From: Metabacillus sp. KUDC1714
GTDB lineage: Bacteria; Bacillota; Bacilli; Bacillales; Bacillaceae
Reading direction: 5' to 3'
Length of the DNA: 64,000 bases
Assembly (NCBI RefSeq): GCF_014217835.1
Contig: NZ_CP055263.1
Location: 310,001-374,000, forward strand
Part shown: piece by piece, positions 1-9,550 of the stretch
How positions within the stretch are numbered: the first letter of the stretch is position 1
Layout: the number at the start of each line of letters is the position of its first letter
The notes under the pieces: generated by a model
The model's input: the letters and a program-made list of their open reading frames with translations, nothing else
Database searches by the model: none
What the model was told of the DNA's origin: nothing
Translations under genes and position numbers: made by a program

Positions 1-228
1 ATCAAACGTTAAACGAGTGCCGTCACCAACCTTAACAATAATCTTATTTTCGTCGATTGAGTCTAAAATACCATGAAGTCCACCAATCGTTACAATTTTA
101 TCGCCCTTTTGTAAGCTGTTTTGCATTTCACGTACCGCTTTTTGTTGCTTTTGCTGCGGACGTATCAACAAGAAATAAAAAATAGCAAACATAAGTACTA
201 AAGGTAATACTGTTCCTAACATTTCCAT
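1..228 (-). CDS. yajC: YajC, preprotein translocase accessory subunit (3' part lies outside the window)
   Basis: The minus strand from 228 reads MEMLGTVLPLVLMFAIFYFL and then LIRPQQKQQK. This is the single N-terminal membrane segment followed by the RPQQK signature of YajC. The downstream part (GDKIVTIGGLHGIL, then KIIVKVGDGTRLTFD) matches the small cytoplasmic domain. An SD-like GGGGTG lies 6 bases before the ATG. YajC associates with SecDF and the Sec translocon in the membrane. The gene directly follows tgt, as in many bacteria. The stop codon is beyond base 1, so the last residues are not seen. Confidence 0.93.
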   Translation of the reverse strand, partial: MEMLGTVLPLVLMFAIFYFLLIRPQQKQQKAVREMQNSLQKGDKIVTIGGLHGILDSIDENKIIVKVGDGTRLTFD

Positions 229-253
229 TATTTTCACCCCTTTCAAGCATGTC

Positions 254-1411
<1,158 letters not shown>

Positions 1412-1433
1412 TTATAAGAAAAGCGTATGTGCC

Positions 1434-2459
1434 CTAGATAATAAGCATCGCATCTCCAAAGCTAAAAAATCGATACTTTTCCTTAACAGCTGCTGTGTAG
1501 GCGTTCATCACATATTCCCTTGATGCTAGAGCACTAACAAGCATAATTAAAGAAGATTTAGGCAGATGGAAGTTTGTGATCATACCATCAATTCCCTTAA
1601 ATTCATAACCAGGATAAATAAAAATATTGGTCCAGCCGCTTTCTGCTACATATTGCCCTTCATTCTTGGACGCAATCGTCTCAAGTGTTCTAGTCGAGGT
1701 TGTCCCTACTGAGATAATGCGACCACCTCTTGAACGCACTTCATTCAAAAGAGAAGCCGTCCCCTCACTTACTTGATAAAATTCTGCATGCATATCATGT
1801 TCTTCTACTGTCTCAGCACTAACTGGCCGAAATGTACCTAATCCTACATGAAGAGTAATAAAGCCGATATGAACCCCTTTTTCTTTAAGTTGATCAAGAA
1901 TTTCTTCTGTAAAGTGTAATCCTGCAGTTGGGGCGGCAGCAGATCCAATTTCACGAGAAAAAACAGTTTGGTATCTTTCTCGATCATCTAATTGTTCTTT
2001 TATATATGGTGGTAATGGCATTTCTCCAAGTGAATCAAGAACTTCATAAAAGATTCCATCATAATCAAATTGTAGTAATCGACCACCATGCTCACTTGTT
2101 CCTACACAAGTAGCCTTTAGTATACCGGAACCAAATGTGATCACTGTACCTTCTTTTACCCGTTTGGCAGGTTTAACCAAAGTTTCCCATACATCAGCTT
2201 CTTGTTGTTTTAATAATAAGATCTCAATACTTGCACCAGTATCTTCCTTCATACCAAAAAGCCTCGCTGGCATAACTCTTGTATTATTTAATACGAGACA
2301 ATCACCAGAGTGGAAATAATCAATAACTGACTTAAATGACTTATGCTGTAGCTCACCTGTCTCCTTGTGAAGAACCATTAGTCTAGATGCATCCCTTTCC
2401 TTTAAAGGAACTTGTGCAATCAGTTCTTCCGGAAGGTGAAAATCAAATAATTCTACCTT
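1434..2459 (-). CDS. queA: S-adenosylmethionine:tRNA ribosyltransferase-isomerase
   Basis: QueA transfers and isomerises the ribosyl group of SAM onto preQ1-tRNA to form epoxyqueuosine. The N-terminal [16 protein letters not shown] and the internal [25 protein letters not shown] and GTTSTRTLE stretches are family signatures. I place the start at a TTG (2459), preceded by AAAGGTG with 6 bases between. This makes the protein begin at the same point as its relatives. A GTG 12 bases upstream (2471) is in frame but overlaps the SD. At 341 aa the length is normal. Confidence 0.97.
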   Translation of the reverse strand, partial: KVELFDFHLPEELIAQVPLKERDASRLMVLHKETGELQHKSFKSVIDYFHSGDCLVLNNTRVMPARLFGMKEDTGASIEILLLKQQEADVWETLVKPAKRVKEGTVITFGSGILKATCVGTSEHGGRLLQFDYDGIFYEVLDSLGEMPLPPYIKEQLDDRERYQTVFSREIGSAAAPTAGLHFTEEILDQLKEKGVHIGFITLHVGLGTFRPVSAETVEEHDMHAEFYQVSEGTASLLNEVRSRGGRIISVGTTSTRTLETIASKNEGQYVAESGWTNIFIYPGYEFKGIDGMITNFHLPKSSLIMLVSALASREYVMNAYTAAVKEKYRFFSFGDAMLII

Positions 2460-2503
2460 CAAAACGTTCACCTTTTTTCTGTAATCACTTAACTTACTTT
2501 ACC

Positions 2504-2704
2504 TTACTTAAATCGACCAAAAAACGAAAATACTAGAGATAGAACAATACTAATGACGATACATGTAACAATGGGGAAAAATATAGTTGTATTCCCTTTT
2601 TTAAACACAATATCTCCAGGTAGTTTCCCAATAAATTGCATAAAAATCCCAATGATTAAAAGCACACCACCGATTATCATTAAAACTTTAGGAAACTCAG
2701 TCAA
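2504..2704 (-). CDS. DUF2905 small membrane protein
   Basis: The 66-aa protein has two hydrophobic segments (about residues 6-26 and 42-62) separated by a short loop with [11 protein letters not shown], the typical motif of DUF2905 proteins. The start is a TTG that overlaps the ruvB stop, with GGAGG 9 bases upstream inside ruvB, so translation is probably coupled. Its function is not known. The same small gene follows ruvB in many Bacillaceae. Confidence 0.85.
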   Translation of the reverse strand: MTEFPKVLMIIGGVLLIIGIFMQFIGKLPGDIVFKKGNTTIFFPIVTCIVISIVLSLVFSFFGRFK

Positions 2705-3701
2705 TGTTTGGAACCTCCATTTGAAAATGTCGATATACCAGATCTGTTACAATTCTTCCTCTTGGAGTTCGTTGTAGAAATCCAATTTGCAATAGATATG
2801 GCTCATATACATCTTCAATTGTATGTGACTCTTCACCTATTGTAGCCGAAATTGTATCGATTCCAACCGGTCCTCCTCGGAATTTTTCAATAATTCCAAG
2901 GAGAAGCTTATGATCAATATGATCTAATCCTAATTTATCTACTTGAAGCCTCTCTAATGCGTCAACAGCTAATTCAGTTGTGATTGTCTCTACTCCCATT
3001 ACTTGAGCAAAATCTCTTACTCTCCTTAGCAAGCGATTTGCAATTCTTGGTGTACCACGAGATCTTCTAGCCATTTCGACGGCACCATCATATTCAATAC
3101 CAACTTCTAATATTTCTGCTGTACGTTCAATAATATGTGCTAGCTGTTTTTCATTATAATATTCTAATCTGCTCAAGACTCCAAAACGGTCACGAAGCGG
3201 AGCTGTTAATAATCCAACTCTTGTTGTTGCTCCGATTAGCGTGAATGGCGGGAGATCTAAACGAACGGATCTTGCTGTAGAGCCTTTACCTATGACAATA
3301 TCAAGGCAAAAATCCTCCATAGCGGGATACAAAACTTCCTCTATTGAACGATGCAAACGATGTATTTCATCGATAAACAGTACATCACCAGGCTCTAGTG
3401 CTGTTAAAACTGCTGCTAGATCACCAGGTCTTTCAATGGCAGGTCCAGAAGTTGTACGAATATTCACACCCATTTCATTTGCAATAATCGTTGCTAATGT
3501 TGTTTTTCCTAGGCCTGGAGGACCATACAAAAGAACATGATCCAATGTTTCGCTTCGCATTTTTGCTGCTTCAATAAACACCTTTAAATTTTCTTTTACT
3601 TTATCCTGTCCTATGTATTGTCCTAAGTTCTGAGGTCTTAAGCTTTGCTCAATATACGATTCCTGTGAATCTGCTTCATTTGATACAAGGCGTTCATCCA
3701 T
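2697..3701 (-). CDS. ruvB: Holliday junction branch-migration ATPase RuvB
   Basis: RuvB is the AAA+ motor that, with RuvA, drives branch migration of Holliday junctions. The Walker A motif GPPGLGKT lies near residues 60-67 and Walker B is LFIDEIH. The sensor and arginine-finger region ([18 protein letters not shown]) and the C-terminal winged helix ([10 protein letters not shown]) are present. I start it at ATG 3701, because AAGGTG is 6 bases upstream. The in-frame GTG at 3710 is part of that SD. This gives 334 aa, as in B. subtilis. It follows ruvA with a gap of about 10 bases. Confidence 0.98.
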   Translation of the reverse strand: MDERLVSNEADSQESYIEQSLRPQNLGQYIGQDKVKENLKVFIEAAKMRSETLDHVLLYGPPGLGKTTLATIIANEMGVNIRTTSGPAIERPGDLAAVLTALEPGDVLFIDEIHRLHRSIEEVLYPAMEDFCLDIVIGKGSTARSVRLDLPPFTLIGATTRVGLLTAPLRDRFGVLSRLEYYNEKQLAHIIERTAEILEVGIEYDGAVEMARRSRGTPRIANRLLRRVRDFAQVMGVETITTELAVDALERLQVDKLGLDHIDHKLLLGIIEKFRGGPVGIDTISATIGEESHTIEDVYEPYLLQIGFLQRTPRGRIVTDLVYRHFQMEVPNID

Positions 3702-3711
3702 GTTTATCACC

Positions 3712-4320
3712 TTACTTCAATAGCTTTTGCAATGCTTTTTTTACATATTGATCTGTAGTTAAACTTTCTTCTGCAAGAGAAGGAGCAACTTTTTTAATTT
3801 CACGTTCGGCATAACCTAGTACTTTCAGTGCCTCAATTGCCTCATTCAAGGCATGATTTGCAGTATGCTTTTTTGAAATTTCTTCATGTGTAAATAAATC
3901 TGGCGCATACAAAGCAGCAACATCGCCTAATTTACCTTTTAAATCTAAGATAATTTGCCGTGCTGTCTTTTTACCTACACCTGGAAACTTTACGAGGAAT
4001 GTATCATTTTCATTTTCAATTGCCTCAATCACCTGTGAGGGATTACCCGAAGCAAGTATAGCTAATGCCCCCTTAGGCCCTATGCCAGTTACATTGAGCA
4101 ATTTCATAAATAATGCTTTTTCTTCTCTCGATTTAAAGCCGTATAAAGCTAATATATCTTCACGTACATGCTGATATGTATAGATAATGATTTCTTCTTG
4201 TTGGCTTTTCTTATAACTAAACGGATTTGGTGTATGGATTTGATATCCTAAACCACGATGATCAATGACAATATACTCTGGCGTCACATCGTCCACATAC
4301 CCTTTAATAAATTCTATCAA
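3712..4320 (-). CDS. ruvA: Holliday junction DNA-binding protein RuvA
   Basis: RuvA forms the tetramer that holds the four-way junction for RuvB. The 202-aa protein has the N-terminal OB fold ([25 protein letters not shown]) and the two helix-hairpin-helix motifs ([16 protein letters not shown] and [17 protein letters not shown]). Its C-terminal domain, which contacts RuvB, is [15 protein letters not shown]. The start is TTG at 4320, with GAGGTG 7 bases upstream. It is the first gene of the ruvA-ruvB-DUF2905-queA-tgt run. Confidence 0.98.
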   Translation of the reverse strand: MIEFIKGYVDDVTPEYIVIDHRGLGYQIHTPNPFSYKKSQQEEIIIYTYQHVREDILALYGFKSREEKALFMKLLNVTGIGPKGALAILASGNPSQVIEAIENENDTFLVKFPGVGKKTARQIILDLKGKLGDVAALYAPDLFTHEEISKKHTANHALNEAIEALKVLGYAEREIKKVAPSLAEESLTTDQYVKKALQKLLK

Positions 4321-4350
4321 CGATATTCACCTCTTTTACGACTGTACCCC

Positions 4351-4379
4351 ATTGTATCAAAAAAAGCGGTTAATCAGAA
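4351..4379 (-). promoter_or_regulatory. Putative sigma-A promoter for ruvA
   Basis: On the minus strand TTCTGA (4374-4379) and TACAAT (4351-4356) are separated by 17 bases, about 30 bases before the ruvA TTG start. About 30 bases upstream at 4409-4420 is a GAACAATTGTAC-like sequence. It resembles a one-mismatch LexA/DinR box (GAAC-N4-GTTC), which would fit SOS control of ruvAB. The operator is a weak call. Confidence 0.45.
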
Positions 4380-4521
4380 GGGATTTTGACTACAATGCAT
4401 CTAAATACGTACAATTGTTCTTACAACCTATTTTACCATTAAAATTTCGCCTTAGGTATTTTTCTGATAATAATAATTTCTTATTAAGAAAAGCTCAGGG
4501 TGTACTTATTCTTATCTCGTC

Positions 4522-4566
4522 AAAAAAGCTAACTCAAAAGATTTTCACCTTTTAAGTTAGCTTTTT
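4522..4566 (-). terminator. Rho-independent terminator after bofC
   Basis: The arms AAGCTAACT and AGTTAGCTT, extended by AAAAG/CTTTT, form a hairpin followed by a T run on the minus strand, directly after the bofC stop. Confidence 0.85.
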
Positions 4567-5099
4567 TATTTTTTCTCTGACTTTGGATATGTTTCAAGAG
4601 TTTTTAAAACCTCTAGATATTGGTCTCTCGATTGTATTCTAATTCCTTGAATTAATTCATCATGCTTTCTACTTTCCAACTTTTTCACATCAATTTGAAA
4701 GAAGGATTGAATTACTTCATTCGTCTCTGGTTTTCCATTAAAGATCGATAACGTACCATCATCATCAATTCCGAAATAGCCGTTTGTTTTTAATAGAGGT
4801 GAAATATCATCTATACTTCTTTGAAAAACAACTCTCTCTTCATTTTGATCAATTAACTGCCAGCCATCATAGGCAGCCCAGAAATCTTCCATCGAAAGAA
4901 TTGTTTCATTTGTTACCTCTTCACTTAACTCTCCATCAAGATATACTCTCTGTAAAACTACTTTTACAGTTAAAGGACCTTGAACCATATTTTCTTCTGC
5001 TTTAATACTATCTTGATTACCGTTTGCTATTGTTATACTTATGATTACTGCAATAAGACAACAAACGGTAACGATGCGACTTGGATGAAATTTTCTCAT
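4566..5099 (-). CDS. bofC: BofC, forespore regulator of the sigma-K checkpoint
   Basis: BofC is secreted from the forespore into the intermembrane space, where in B. subtilis it restrains the SpoIVB protease that triggers pro-sigma-K processing. After a basic N-terminus (MRKFHPSR) the protein has one hydrophobic signal segment (about residues 8-26). The rest is a hydrophilic domain containing GPLTVKVVLQRVYLDGELSEE, FWAAYDGWQLI and NGYFGIDDDGTLSIFNG, which are typical of BofC. The start ATG at 5099 has GAGGTG 6 bases upstream; the GTG at 5108 is too close. Its place near ruvA matches B. subtilis. The SpoIVFA/FB complex it ultimately influences is encoded at 21.4-23.1 kb. Confidence 0.93.
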   Translation of the reverse strand: MRKFHPSRIVTVCCLIAVIISITIANGNQDSIKAEENMVQGPLTVKVVLQRVYLDGELSEEVTNETILSMEDFWAAYDGWQLIDQNEERVVFQRSIDDISPLLKTNGYFGIDDDGTLSIFNGKPETNEVIQSFFQIDVKKLESRKHDELIQGIRIQSRDQYLEVLKTLETYPKSEKK

Positions 5100-5325
5100 C
5101 GATCTCACCTCGTTTATTTAAATTCGTACAATCATCACATTGAACGTCAACTAATTTAGGATTAAAAAAATTAGTTAATAGCCTAGCTTATTTTATCTAT
5201 TAGAGTTGTTTATTATTTCAACACATCTTAACAATTACTGTTTCGATAATATTGTGACCAATTATAGAAGTTTTAACCATAGAATATTCCTACTAAAAAA
5301 TATTTTTAAAACAATTATTACCTAT

Positions 5326-5354
5326 TTGCTATTCGAGGGATACTCTGTTAATAT
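5326..5354 (+). promoter_or_regulatory. Promoter of the cold-shock gene
   Basis: TTGCTA (5326-5331) and TAATAT (5349-5354) are separated by 17 bases. The implied transcript starts near 5361 and has a leader of about 110 bases before the start codon, as is usual for csp mRNAs. The rest of the 5100-5473 gap is AT-rich sequence in which I see no gene. Confidence 0.6.
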
Positions 5355-5473
5355 TAAGGAGAATTATTTTTGTTCGGTCTGTAAGGAAAGAATAAGTGTT
5401 TAAACTTTTCGCCTTTGATAATTGAGCAAGGATAGTAATAAATCGTGGAATATCCACACGGGAGGCAACAAAC

Positions 5474-5674
5474 ATGCAACAAGGTACAGTAAAATGGTTT
5501 AATGCAGAAAAAGGCTTCGGATTCATCGAAATCGAAGGTGGAGACGACGTATTCGTACATTTCTCAGCTATCCAAGGCGAAGGATTTAAAACTTTAGAAG
5601 AAGGTCAAAAAGTGACTTTCGAAACTGAGCAAGGTCAACGTGGACTTCAAGCAGTTAACGTTAACAAAGCTTAA
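5474..5674 (+). CDS. Cold-shock protein (CspB/CspD type RNA chaperone)
   Basis: The 66-aa single cold-shock domain carries RNP1 (KGFGFIEI) and RNP2 (VFVHFSAI) and begins with [13 protein letters not shown]. It binds single-stranded RNA and DNA and melts structures at low temperature. The SD GGGAGG lies a few bases before the ATG. A strong terminator follows. The codons are close to the highly expressed gene bias (GAA, GGT, AAA). Which of the csp paralogues it is cannot be decided from sequence alone. Confidence 0.97.
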   Translation: MQQGTVKWFNAEKGFGFIEIEGGDDVFVHFSAIQGEGFKTLEEGQKVTFETEQGQRGLQAVNVNKA

Positions 5675-5689
5675 TTAGCTTTTATGTAC

Positions 5690-5720
5690 AAAAAAGGACT
5701 TCTAACGAAGTCCTTTTTTT
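5690..5720 (+). terminator. Terminator of the cold-shock gene
   Basis: AAGGACTT, loop CTAACG, AAGTCCTT, then a T run. The A run before the stem makes it potentially bidirectional. Confidence 0.93.
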
Positions 5721-5857
5721 GTGTATAAATTTTCAACAAAAATAATCAATATATTCCATATTATGCTATAATTGTCATTATTTCATATTTAATATGTTCA
5801 ATAAAACGAAGTGAATAAAAACTTCTTAGTTGAAAATAAGATTAAGGTGTGAGCAAT

Positions 5858-6175
5858 GTGGACCTTTTTAATGCAGAATTGCGTAGAATTAGAATTACCC
5901 TCATTTTTTTAACGATTATTATCGCATTTTCTTCTGGTGATCACACTGTAACGGTGGAGGATGACTCTTATAGTAGTAGTCAAGATGTGTATCCACAATT
6001 GGATTACTCCCATATGGTAGATTTAGGTAATGGACACTTTGGTTTACTTACCGCTCATTCAGCAGATTCATCTTTGCAAATTTTAAAAATAATGTATTAT
6101 GATGAGGCAAAAAATGAATTAGTAGTCAAGAAAGAAGTTCCAGTTGATCAGATTAAATCGCTGGTAAATGATTGA
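5858..6175 (+). CDS. Unrecognised small protein with one N-terminal membrane segment
   Basis: I do not recognise this 105-aa protein. The N-terminus LRRIRITLIFLTIIIAF is a signal anchor. The outside part is Ser/Asp/Tyr-rich (TVEDDSYSSSQDVYPQLDY), followed by HMVDLGNGHFGLLT and a lysine-rich tail. I favour the GTG at 5858, since AAGGTG is about 8 bases upstream; an in-frame GTG at 5849 overlaps that SD. A TATAAT with an upstream TG (extended -10) at 5767-5772 could be its promoter. The gene stands alone between the csp gene and another small membrane protein gene. Confidence 0.6.
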   Translation: MDLFNAELRRIRITLIFLTIIIAFSSGDHTVTVEDDSYSSSQDVYPQLDYSHMVDLGNGHFGLLTAHSADSSLQILKIMYYDEAKNELVVKKEVPVDQIKSLVND

Positions 6176-6301
6176 ACTAAATTCAAAGGAAATCTTCACT
6201 TGAATTATTTCTTTTCTAAAATAATATTTTTTCGCTATAGGCTACTTCATTAAACTTACATTCCTTTTAGGACATATATTGTAGTAAAAGGAGGGGTTAC
6301 A

Positions 6302-6487
6302 ATGAATAGCTGGATTTTCTTATTTTTAGCTGCTATTTTATCAGGCTTTGCTTTAATTGAAGTTCCTTTAGCTGGTACATTTTTAGCAAGTTTAGCACCA
6401 TTTACAACAGTGGTGGGTGTACTAACAGTTTTAGTTTTCTCATTAGTCCTCATTTATAAAGGCGTAAAATATTTATTTAATAAATAG
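6302..6487 (+). CDS. Unrecognised 61-aa membrane protein
   Basis: Two hydrophobic helices (about residues 4-30 and 36-55) are joined by a short loop and end in a basic tail (YKGVKYLFNK). An excellent SD (AAAGGAGG, 6 bases from the ATG) and a terminator right after it show that it is a genuine gene. I recognise no family and no function. Confidence 0.75.
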   Translation: MNSWIFLFLAAILSGFALIEVPLAGTFLASLAPFTTVVGVLTVLVFSLVLIYKGVKYLFNK

Positions 6488-6501
6488 TTTCATACTATTC
6501 A

Positions 6502-6547
6502 AAGTCACTCAGTTATCTTATTTCCCTTTACCTGAGTGACTTTTTTT
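6502..6547 (+). terminator. Terminator after the 61-aa membrane protein gene
   Basis: AGTCACTCAG and CTGAGTGACT arms around an AT-rich loop, followed by seven T. It also lies just downstream of the convergent minus-strand gene. Confidence 0.88.
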
Positions 6548-6564
6548 GGATTATTGAGTCGTTT

Positions 6565-6753
6565 TCAAATACTTTTCTTCATTCCACATTCACTACATTC
6601 TCTAAGAAAGATGAAATCCTTAACAGAACTCTTAAATAATGTGTTTCCGCAATTATCACATCGACCACTAATTTCGTCTGGGTATTGTTTAAAATCATAA
6701 ACTACAGTGGTATCGATACCTTTTGTTTCTCGTTTCGGTTTGTTGTCTTCCAT
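6565..6753 (-). CDS. Small zinc-ribbon-like protein, unrecognised
   Basis: This 62-aa protein has two CxxC pairs (CDNC about residue 32 and CSEC about residue 54), which suggest a four-cysteine zinc ribbon. There is no catalytic domain and no membrane segment. ATG 6753 is preceded by AGGTGA; a GTG at 6762 is in frame but too close to it. It may bind nucleic acid or a partner protein, but that is only a guess from the fold. Confidence 0.65.
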   Translation of the reverse strand: MEDNKPKRETKGIDTTVVYDFKQYPDEISGRCDNCGNTLFKSSVKDFIFLRECSECGMKKSI

Positions 6754-6832
6754 ACATATCACCTACAACTACTATTTTCTTTATCATATCACATTTCTTA
6801 ATTATGCTTGGTCCAAGTTTAATTTACAAAAT

Positions 6833-6860
6833 AAAAAGCAAGGGGAACACCCCTAGCTTC
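6833..6860 (-). terminator. Terminator of the YhcN/CoxA-like lipoprotein gene
   Basis: AAGCTAGGGG and CCCCTTGCTT arms on the minus strand with TTTTATTTT after, just beyond the stop at 6862. Confidence 0.75.
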
Positions 6861-6861
6861 T

Positions 6862-7614
6862 TTAGTCACGATCACCATTAAATGGACGTTGAATTGCATC
6901 TCCGAGATCATCCATCAAATTATTGATGTCGGCGTCAATTGTTTTTCGGTCAACACCATTTTGGATATCATTGTCAATGTTACGAACACGTGTAAATGTT
7001 CCTTCATCAGTTACTACTTGGACATTTCTACCATTAGACATTTTACGTACGTTATTAGAAATTTTTTCTTTTAAGGAAGCATTATTGTTGTCAGCTGTAT
7101 CAACTGCAACTAAAATATTGTCCTCTGTTACCAATACACGAGCATTGTCGACGTTGTCCATTTTCTCAACTGATGTTCTAACTTTTCGAGATATCTCGTT
7201 ATCATCACGGTTATTATTGTTTGTGATATTCATTTTATTATTATTATTATTATTATTGTTACCTACATTTTGTAAGTGTCCATGATAATTTGCATCACTA
7301 CGGCTAAAACGATTATCTCTAACTAAGCCATCATCACGATCCCCAAGTGGTACTGTAGGATTACTCATATTTTGATTATTGTTTTTATTATTAACTTTAC
7401 GGAAATAATTATCTTCATTGTTCATTCCGTCCATCATTTCTGTAACAGGACCTTCATTATCTGCGTTTGTATTTTCATTTGAATAGTAACCCATAGGTTG
7501 TGCGTTATCATTATTTCTTGTATCTAATGCACCTTCATCCCCATTACAAGCTGTCAAACCTGTTGTTAAAAGCGCAATAGCTGTAAACGCTGAAGCTTTT
7601 TTACCTTTATTCAA
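6862..7614 (-). CDS. YhcN/YlaJ-family spore lipoprotein (CoxA-like)
   Basis: The N-terminus MNKGKKASAFTAIALLTTGLTAC is a lipoprotein signal with the lipobox LTAC. The middle is extremely Asn-rich, with one run of eight Asn. The C-terminal half (about residues 140-215) has the YhcN/YlaJ pattern EISRKVRTSVEKMDNVDNARV, ILVAVDT and VVTDEGTFTRVRNI. In B. subtilis the cortex protein CoxA (YrbB), of this family, lies next to safA, and this gene has the same place. YhcN relatives are made in the forespore and sit in the inner spore membrane or cortex. Whether it is the CoxA orthologue or another paralogue cannot be decided here. Confidence 0.85.
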   Translation of the reverse strand: MNKGKKASAFTAIALLTTGLTACNGDEGALDTRNNDNAQPMGYYSNENTNADNEGPVTEMMDGMNNEDNYFRKVNNKNNNQNMSNPTVPLGDRDDGLVRDNRFSRSDANYHGHLQNVGNNNNNNNNKMNITNNNNRDDNEISRKVRTSVEKMDNVDNARVLVTEDNILVAVDTADNNNASLKEKISNNVRKMSNGRNVQVVTDEGTFTRVRNIDNDIQNGVDRKTIDADINNLMDDLGDAIQRPFNGDRD

Positions 7615-7787
7615 TACAAAACCCCCCCAGTAGGTACTTTCAAAAAGAGCAATAACTTTTGCTCATTAAGTAGCTTGCACCATAGGGAGGAATAACAAAC
7701 TGTTAGTTAACGGTAACACCTTTAATTTTTGGTCAATATCTTTTAAAGGTTTTTTCGTAAATTACATAAATATGAGAGCTTATAACA

Positions 7788-7820
7788 AAATAAAGCAGAG
7801 GGTATGTCACCTCTGCTTTG
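7788..7820 (-). terminator. Terminator of safA
   Basis: AAAGCAGAGG and CCTCTGCTTT arms on the minus strand with a following TATTTTGTT, right after the safA stop. The 7615-7787 stretch between the two spore genes shows no other gene. Confidence 0.85.
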
Positions 7821-7829
7821 TTGTGATTA

Positions 7830-9233
7830 TTAATCCTGGTCATCTTCTCGTTCATCATAATTAGGCATATCAAACATTTGACCACCTGGTGCCATTTGCA
7901 TCTGTCCGGGTTGCATCTGTCCAGGATTGAAACCATTAGGATTATAGTCTTGCGGGGCCATAAATGGCTGTTGTGTTGGATAACCGCCAAATTGTTGTTG
8001 CATCGGATAACCACCAAATTGTTGTTGCATTGGATAACCACCAAATTGTTGTTGCATTGGATAACCACCAAATTGTTGTTGCATTGGATAGCCACCAAAT
8101 TGTTGTTGCATTGGATAGCCATAATTAACACCATGTTGATATGGATAACCTTGATAAGGATTTATATAAGGTGTTGCTCCTCCACAACCACAATCATTCT
8201 GTGTATAGGCTGGTGCAACTGCCTGTGGATATGGCATATTTGGTGAATGTTCATAATCAAAATCATCATCATCATCATCTGGTGCTTCACCATATGCACC
8301 TAAAACTTGATTTGGATTAAATCCGTATCCAGGTAATACTGGTGACACTGGAACACCTGCATATGGATTAACTGGGAATCCTGGTCCGTAATGTGCTGGA
8401 GCAACTGCATGTGGGTACGGCATATTTGGTGAATGTGCACCTTGATCATCATCATCGTCATCATATTCAGCAGGGCTTACTGCTGCAGGGTATGGCTGAT
8501 TTGGCATTGCTGGCCCATGTCCATACCCATATGGCATTGCCATCGGCTGATAAGGCATCGGTGGGCAGAAACCATACCCAGGTAATACAGGTGAAACAGG
8601 TACCATGTGTTGTGGAGCTAAATATTGCGGTTGATGCATCGCTGGTGATGTATATGCAGGCATTTGCATATTCGGCATATTTGGTACATTTGGCATATTT
8701 GCCATATCTTTTGAAGCCTCCTCTTGTTGTTCTGGTAATTCGTAATGTGGCTGTTCTTTAGCAGGTACCTTATACATATCCTCTACATCTTTTGTAATGT
8801 CTGGCAATACATTTTCTGGTTTTGGCGGTAGTTGTGGGTTCGCCATTTGTGGCATCATCGCCATATTCACCGTATAATAATTATTCATATCCACCCCAGT
8901 GTATACCGGATGCTGAACATTAGGTACAGGTGGTATATAAGGTTTTGAAGGTTTTTCTGAAATTGGTTCCTTCGGTGCTGTATCTTCTACTCCTAAAACC
9001 TCTTTTGGTTTTTCTTTTGCAAATGGGTGTTCAGCTTTTGGCATTTCTTTCTTTATTGGAGCTTCTTTTTTGACCGCAACATTTCCAGAAGGTACTTTAA
9101 TTTTCATTCCTGGCATAATTAAATCTGGATTGCTTAATTGTGTGTTCATCCCTTTTAATTGTTCGAAATCAACCCCATATTTCTTAGCAATCTTCCAAAG
9201 AGTATCGCCCTTTTGAACAATATGAATTTTCAA
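7830..9233 (-). CDS. safA: SafA, spore coat/cortex morphogenetic protein
   Basis: SafA sits at the cortex-coat interface, binds peptidoglycan by LysM and recruits inner coat proteins. Residues 1-49 are a LysM domain (HIVQKGDTLWKIAKKYG, LIMPGMKIKVP). A Lys/Glu/Pro-rich linker and a long Pro/Met/Tyr/Gln-rich region follow. The latter holds two copies of VSPVLPGYGF, three of SPNMPYP or similar, Asp runs and five tandem copies of MQQQFGGYP, encoded by 27-base repeats (7978-8117). The start is TTG at 9233, with AGGAGGG 6 bases upstream and directly before the LysM. In-frame upstream codons lack an SD. At 467 aa it is longer than the 387 aa of B. subtilis, owing to the repeats. SpoVID, its known partner, is encoded at 39.5 kb. 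Confidence 0.95.
   Translation of the reverse strand: MKIHIVQKGDTLWKIAKKYGVDFEQLKGMNTQLSNPDLIMPGMKIKVPSGNVAVKKEAPIKKEMPKAEHPFAKEKPKEVLGVEDTAPKEPISEKPSKPYIPPVPNVQHPVYTGVDMNNYYTVNMAMMPQMANPQLPPKPENVLPDITKDVEDMYKVPAKEQPHYELPEQQEEASKDMANMPNVPNMPNMQMPAYTSPAMHQPQYLAPQHMVPVSPVLPGYGFCPPMPYQPMAMPYGYGHGPAMPNQPYPAAVSPAEYDDDDDDQGAHSPNMPYPHAVAPAHYGPGFPVNPYAGVPVSPVLPGYGFNPNQVLGAYGEAPDDDDDDFDYEHSPNMPYPQAVAPAYTQNDCGCGGATPYINPYQGYPYQHGVNYGYPMQQQFGGYPMQQQFGGYPMQQQFGGYPMQQQFGGYPMQQQFGGYPTQQPFMAPQDYNPNGFNPGQMQPGQMQMAPGGQMFDMPNYDEREDDQD
7978..8117 (-). repeat. Five tandem 27-bp repeats inside safA
   Basis: The in-frame unit encodes MQQQFGGYP. The copies differ at one or two silent positions (ATCGG/ATTGG, ACCG/ACCA), so the array is recent but not brand-new. 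A sixth unit is diverged (TQQPFMAP). Confidence 0.95.
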
Positions 9234-9489
9234 TGATTTCCCTCCTAAGCTTAAAAATAGATCTACCATCAGAAAACGTTTCATAACTGATGGGTTACTG
9301 AACATAATCGATTCATCTATGTGAAAGATTATGTTTCCCCTGTTATAAACGATGAGCATGATGTCATTATTCTTCATCACAATTTATGAAGAAAAAATCA
9401 AAATTATGATTAAACTCGTATTAAAAATTGGATAAACCTAACATCTCACTTAAATACATATGTTGGCTAACTCTTATTTATGTACAATA

Positions 9490-9526
9490 CAAAAAGGAAC
9501 CAACAATAAATTGTTAGTTCCTTTTT
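9490..9526 (-). terminator. Terminator of the nadBCA operon
   Basis: GGAACTAACAATT and ATTGTTGGTTCC arms followed by a T run on the minus strand. The rest of the 9234-9489 gap holds the safA upstream region with no recognisable gene. Confidence 0.9.
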
Positions 9527-9550
9527 GTTGTTAGTTCAATTTTAAAAAGA

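Noticed and set aside
5206..5403. 65-aa open frame upstream of the cold-shock gene
   Set aside because: It has no SD and overlaps the csp promoter and leader; the AT-rich composition gives such frames by chance.
7978..8117. Regular 27-bp repeats that look like a CRISPR array at first sight
   Set aside because: The repeats are directly adjacent without unique spacers, are in frame, and encode MQQQFGGYP inside safA.
7878..8246. Open frame on the plus strand over the safA repeats (also the overlapping frame near 8393-8761)
   Set aside because: It is the antisense reading of a low-complexity repetitive gene, with no SD and no family resemblance.
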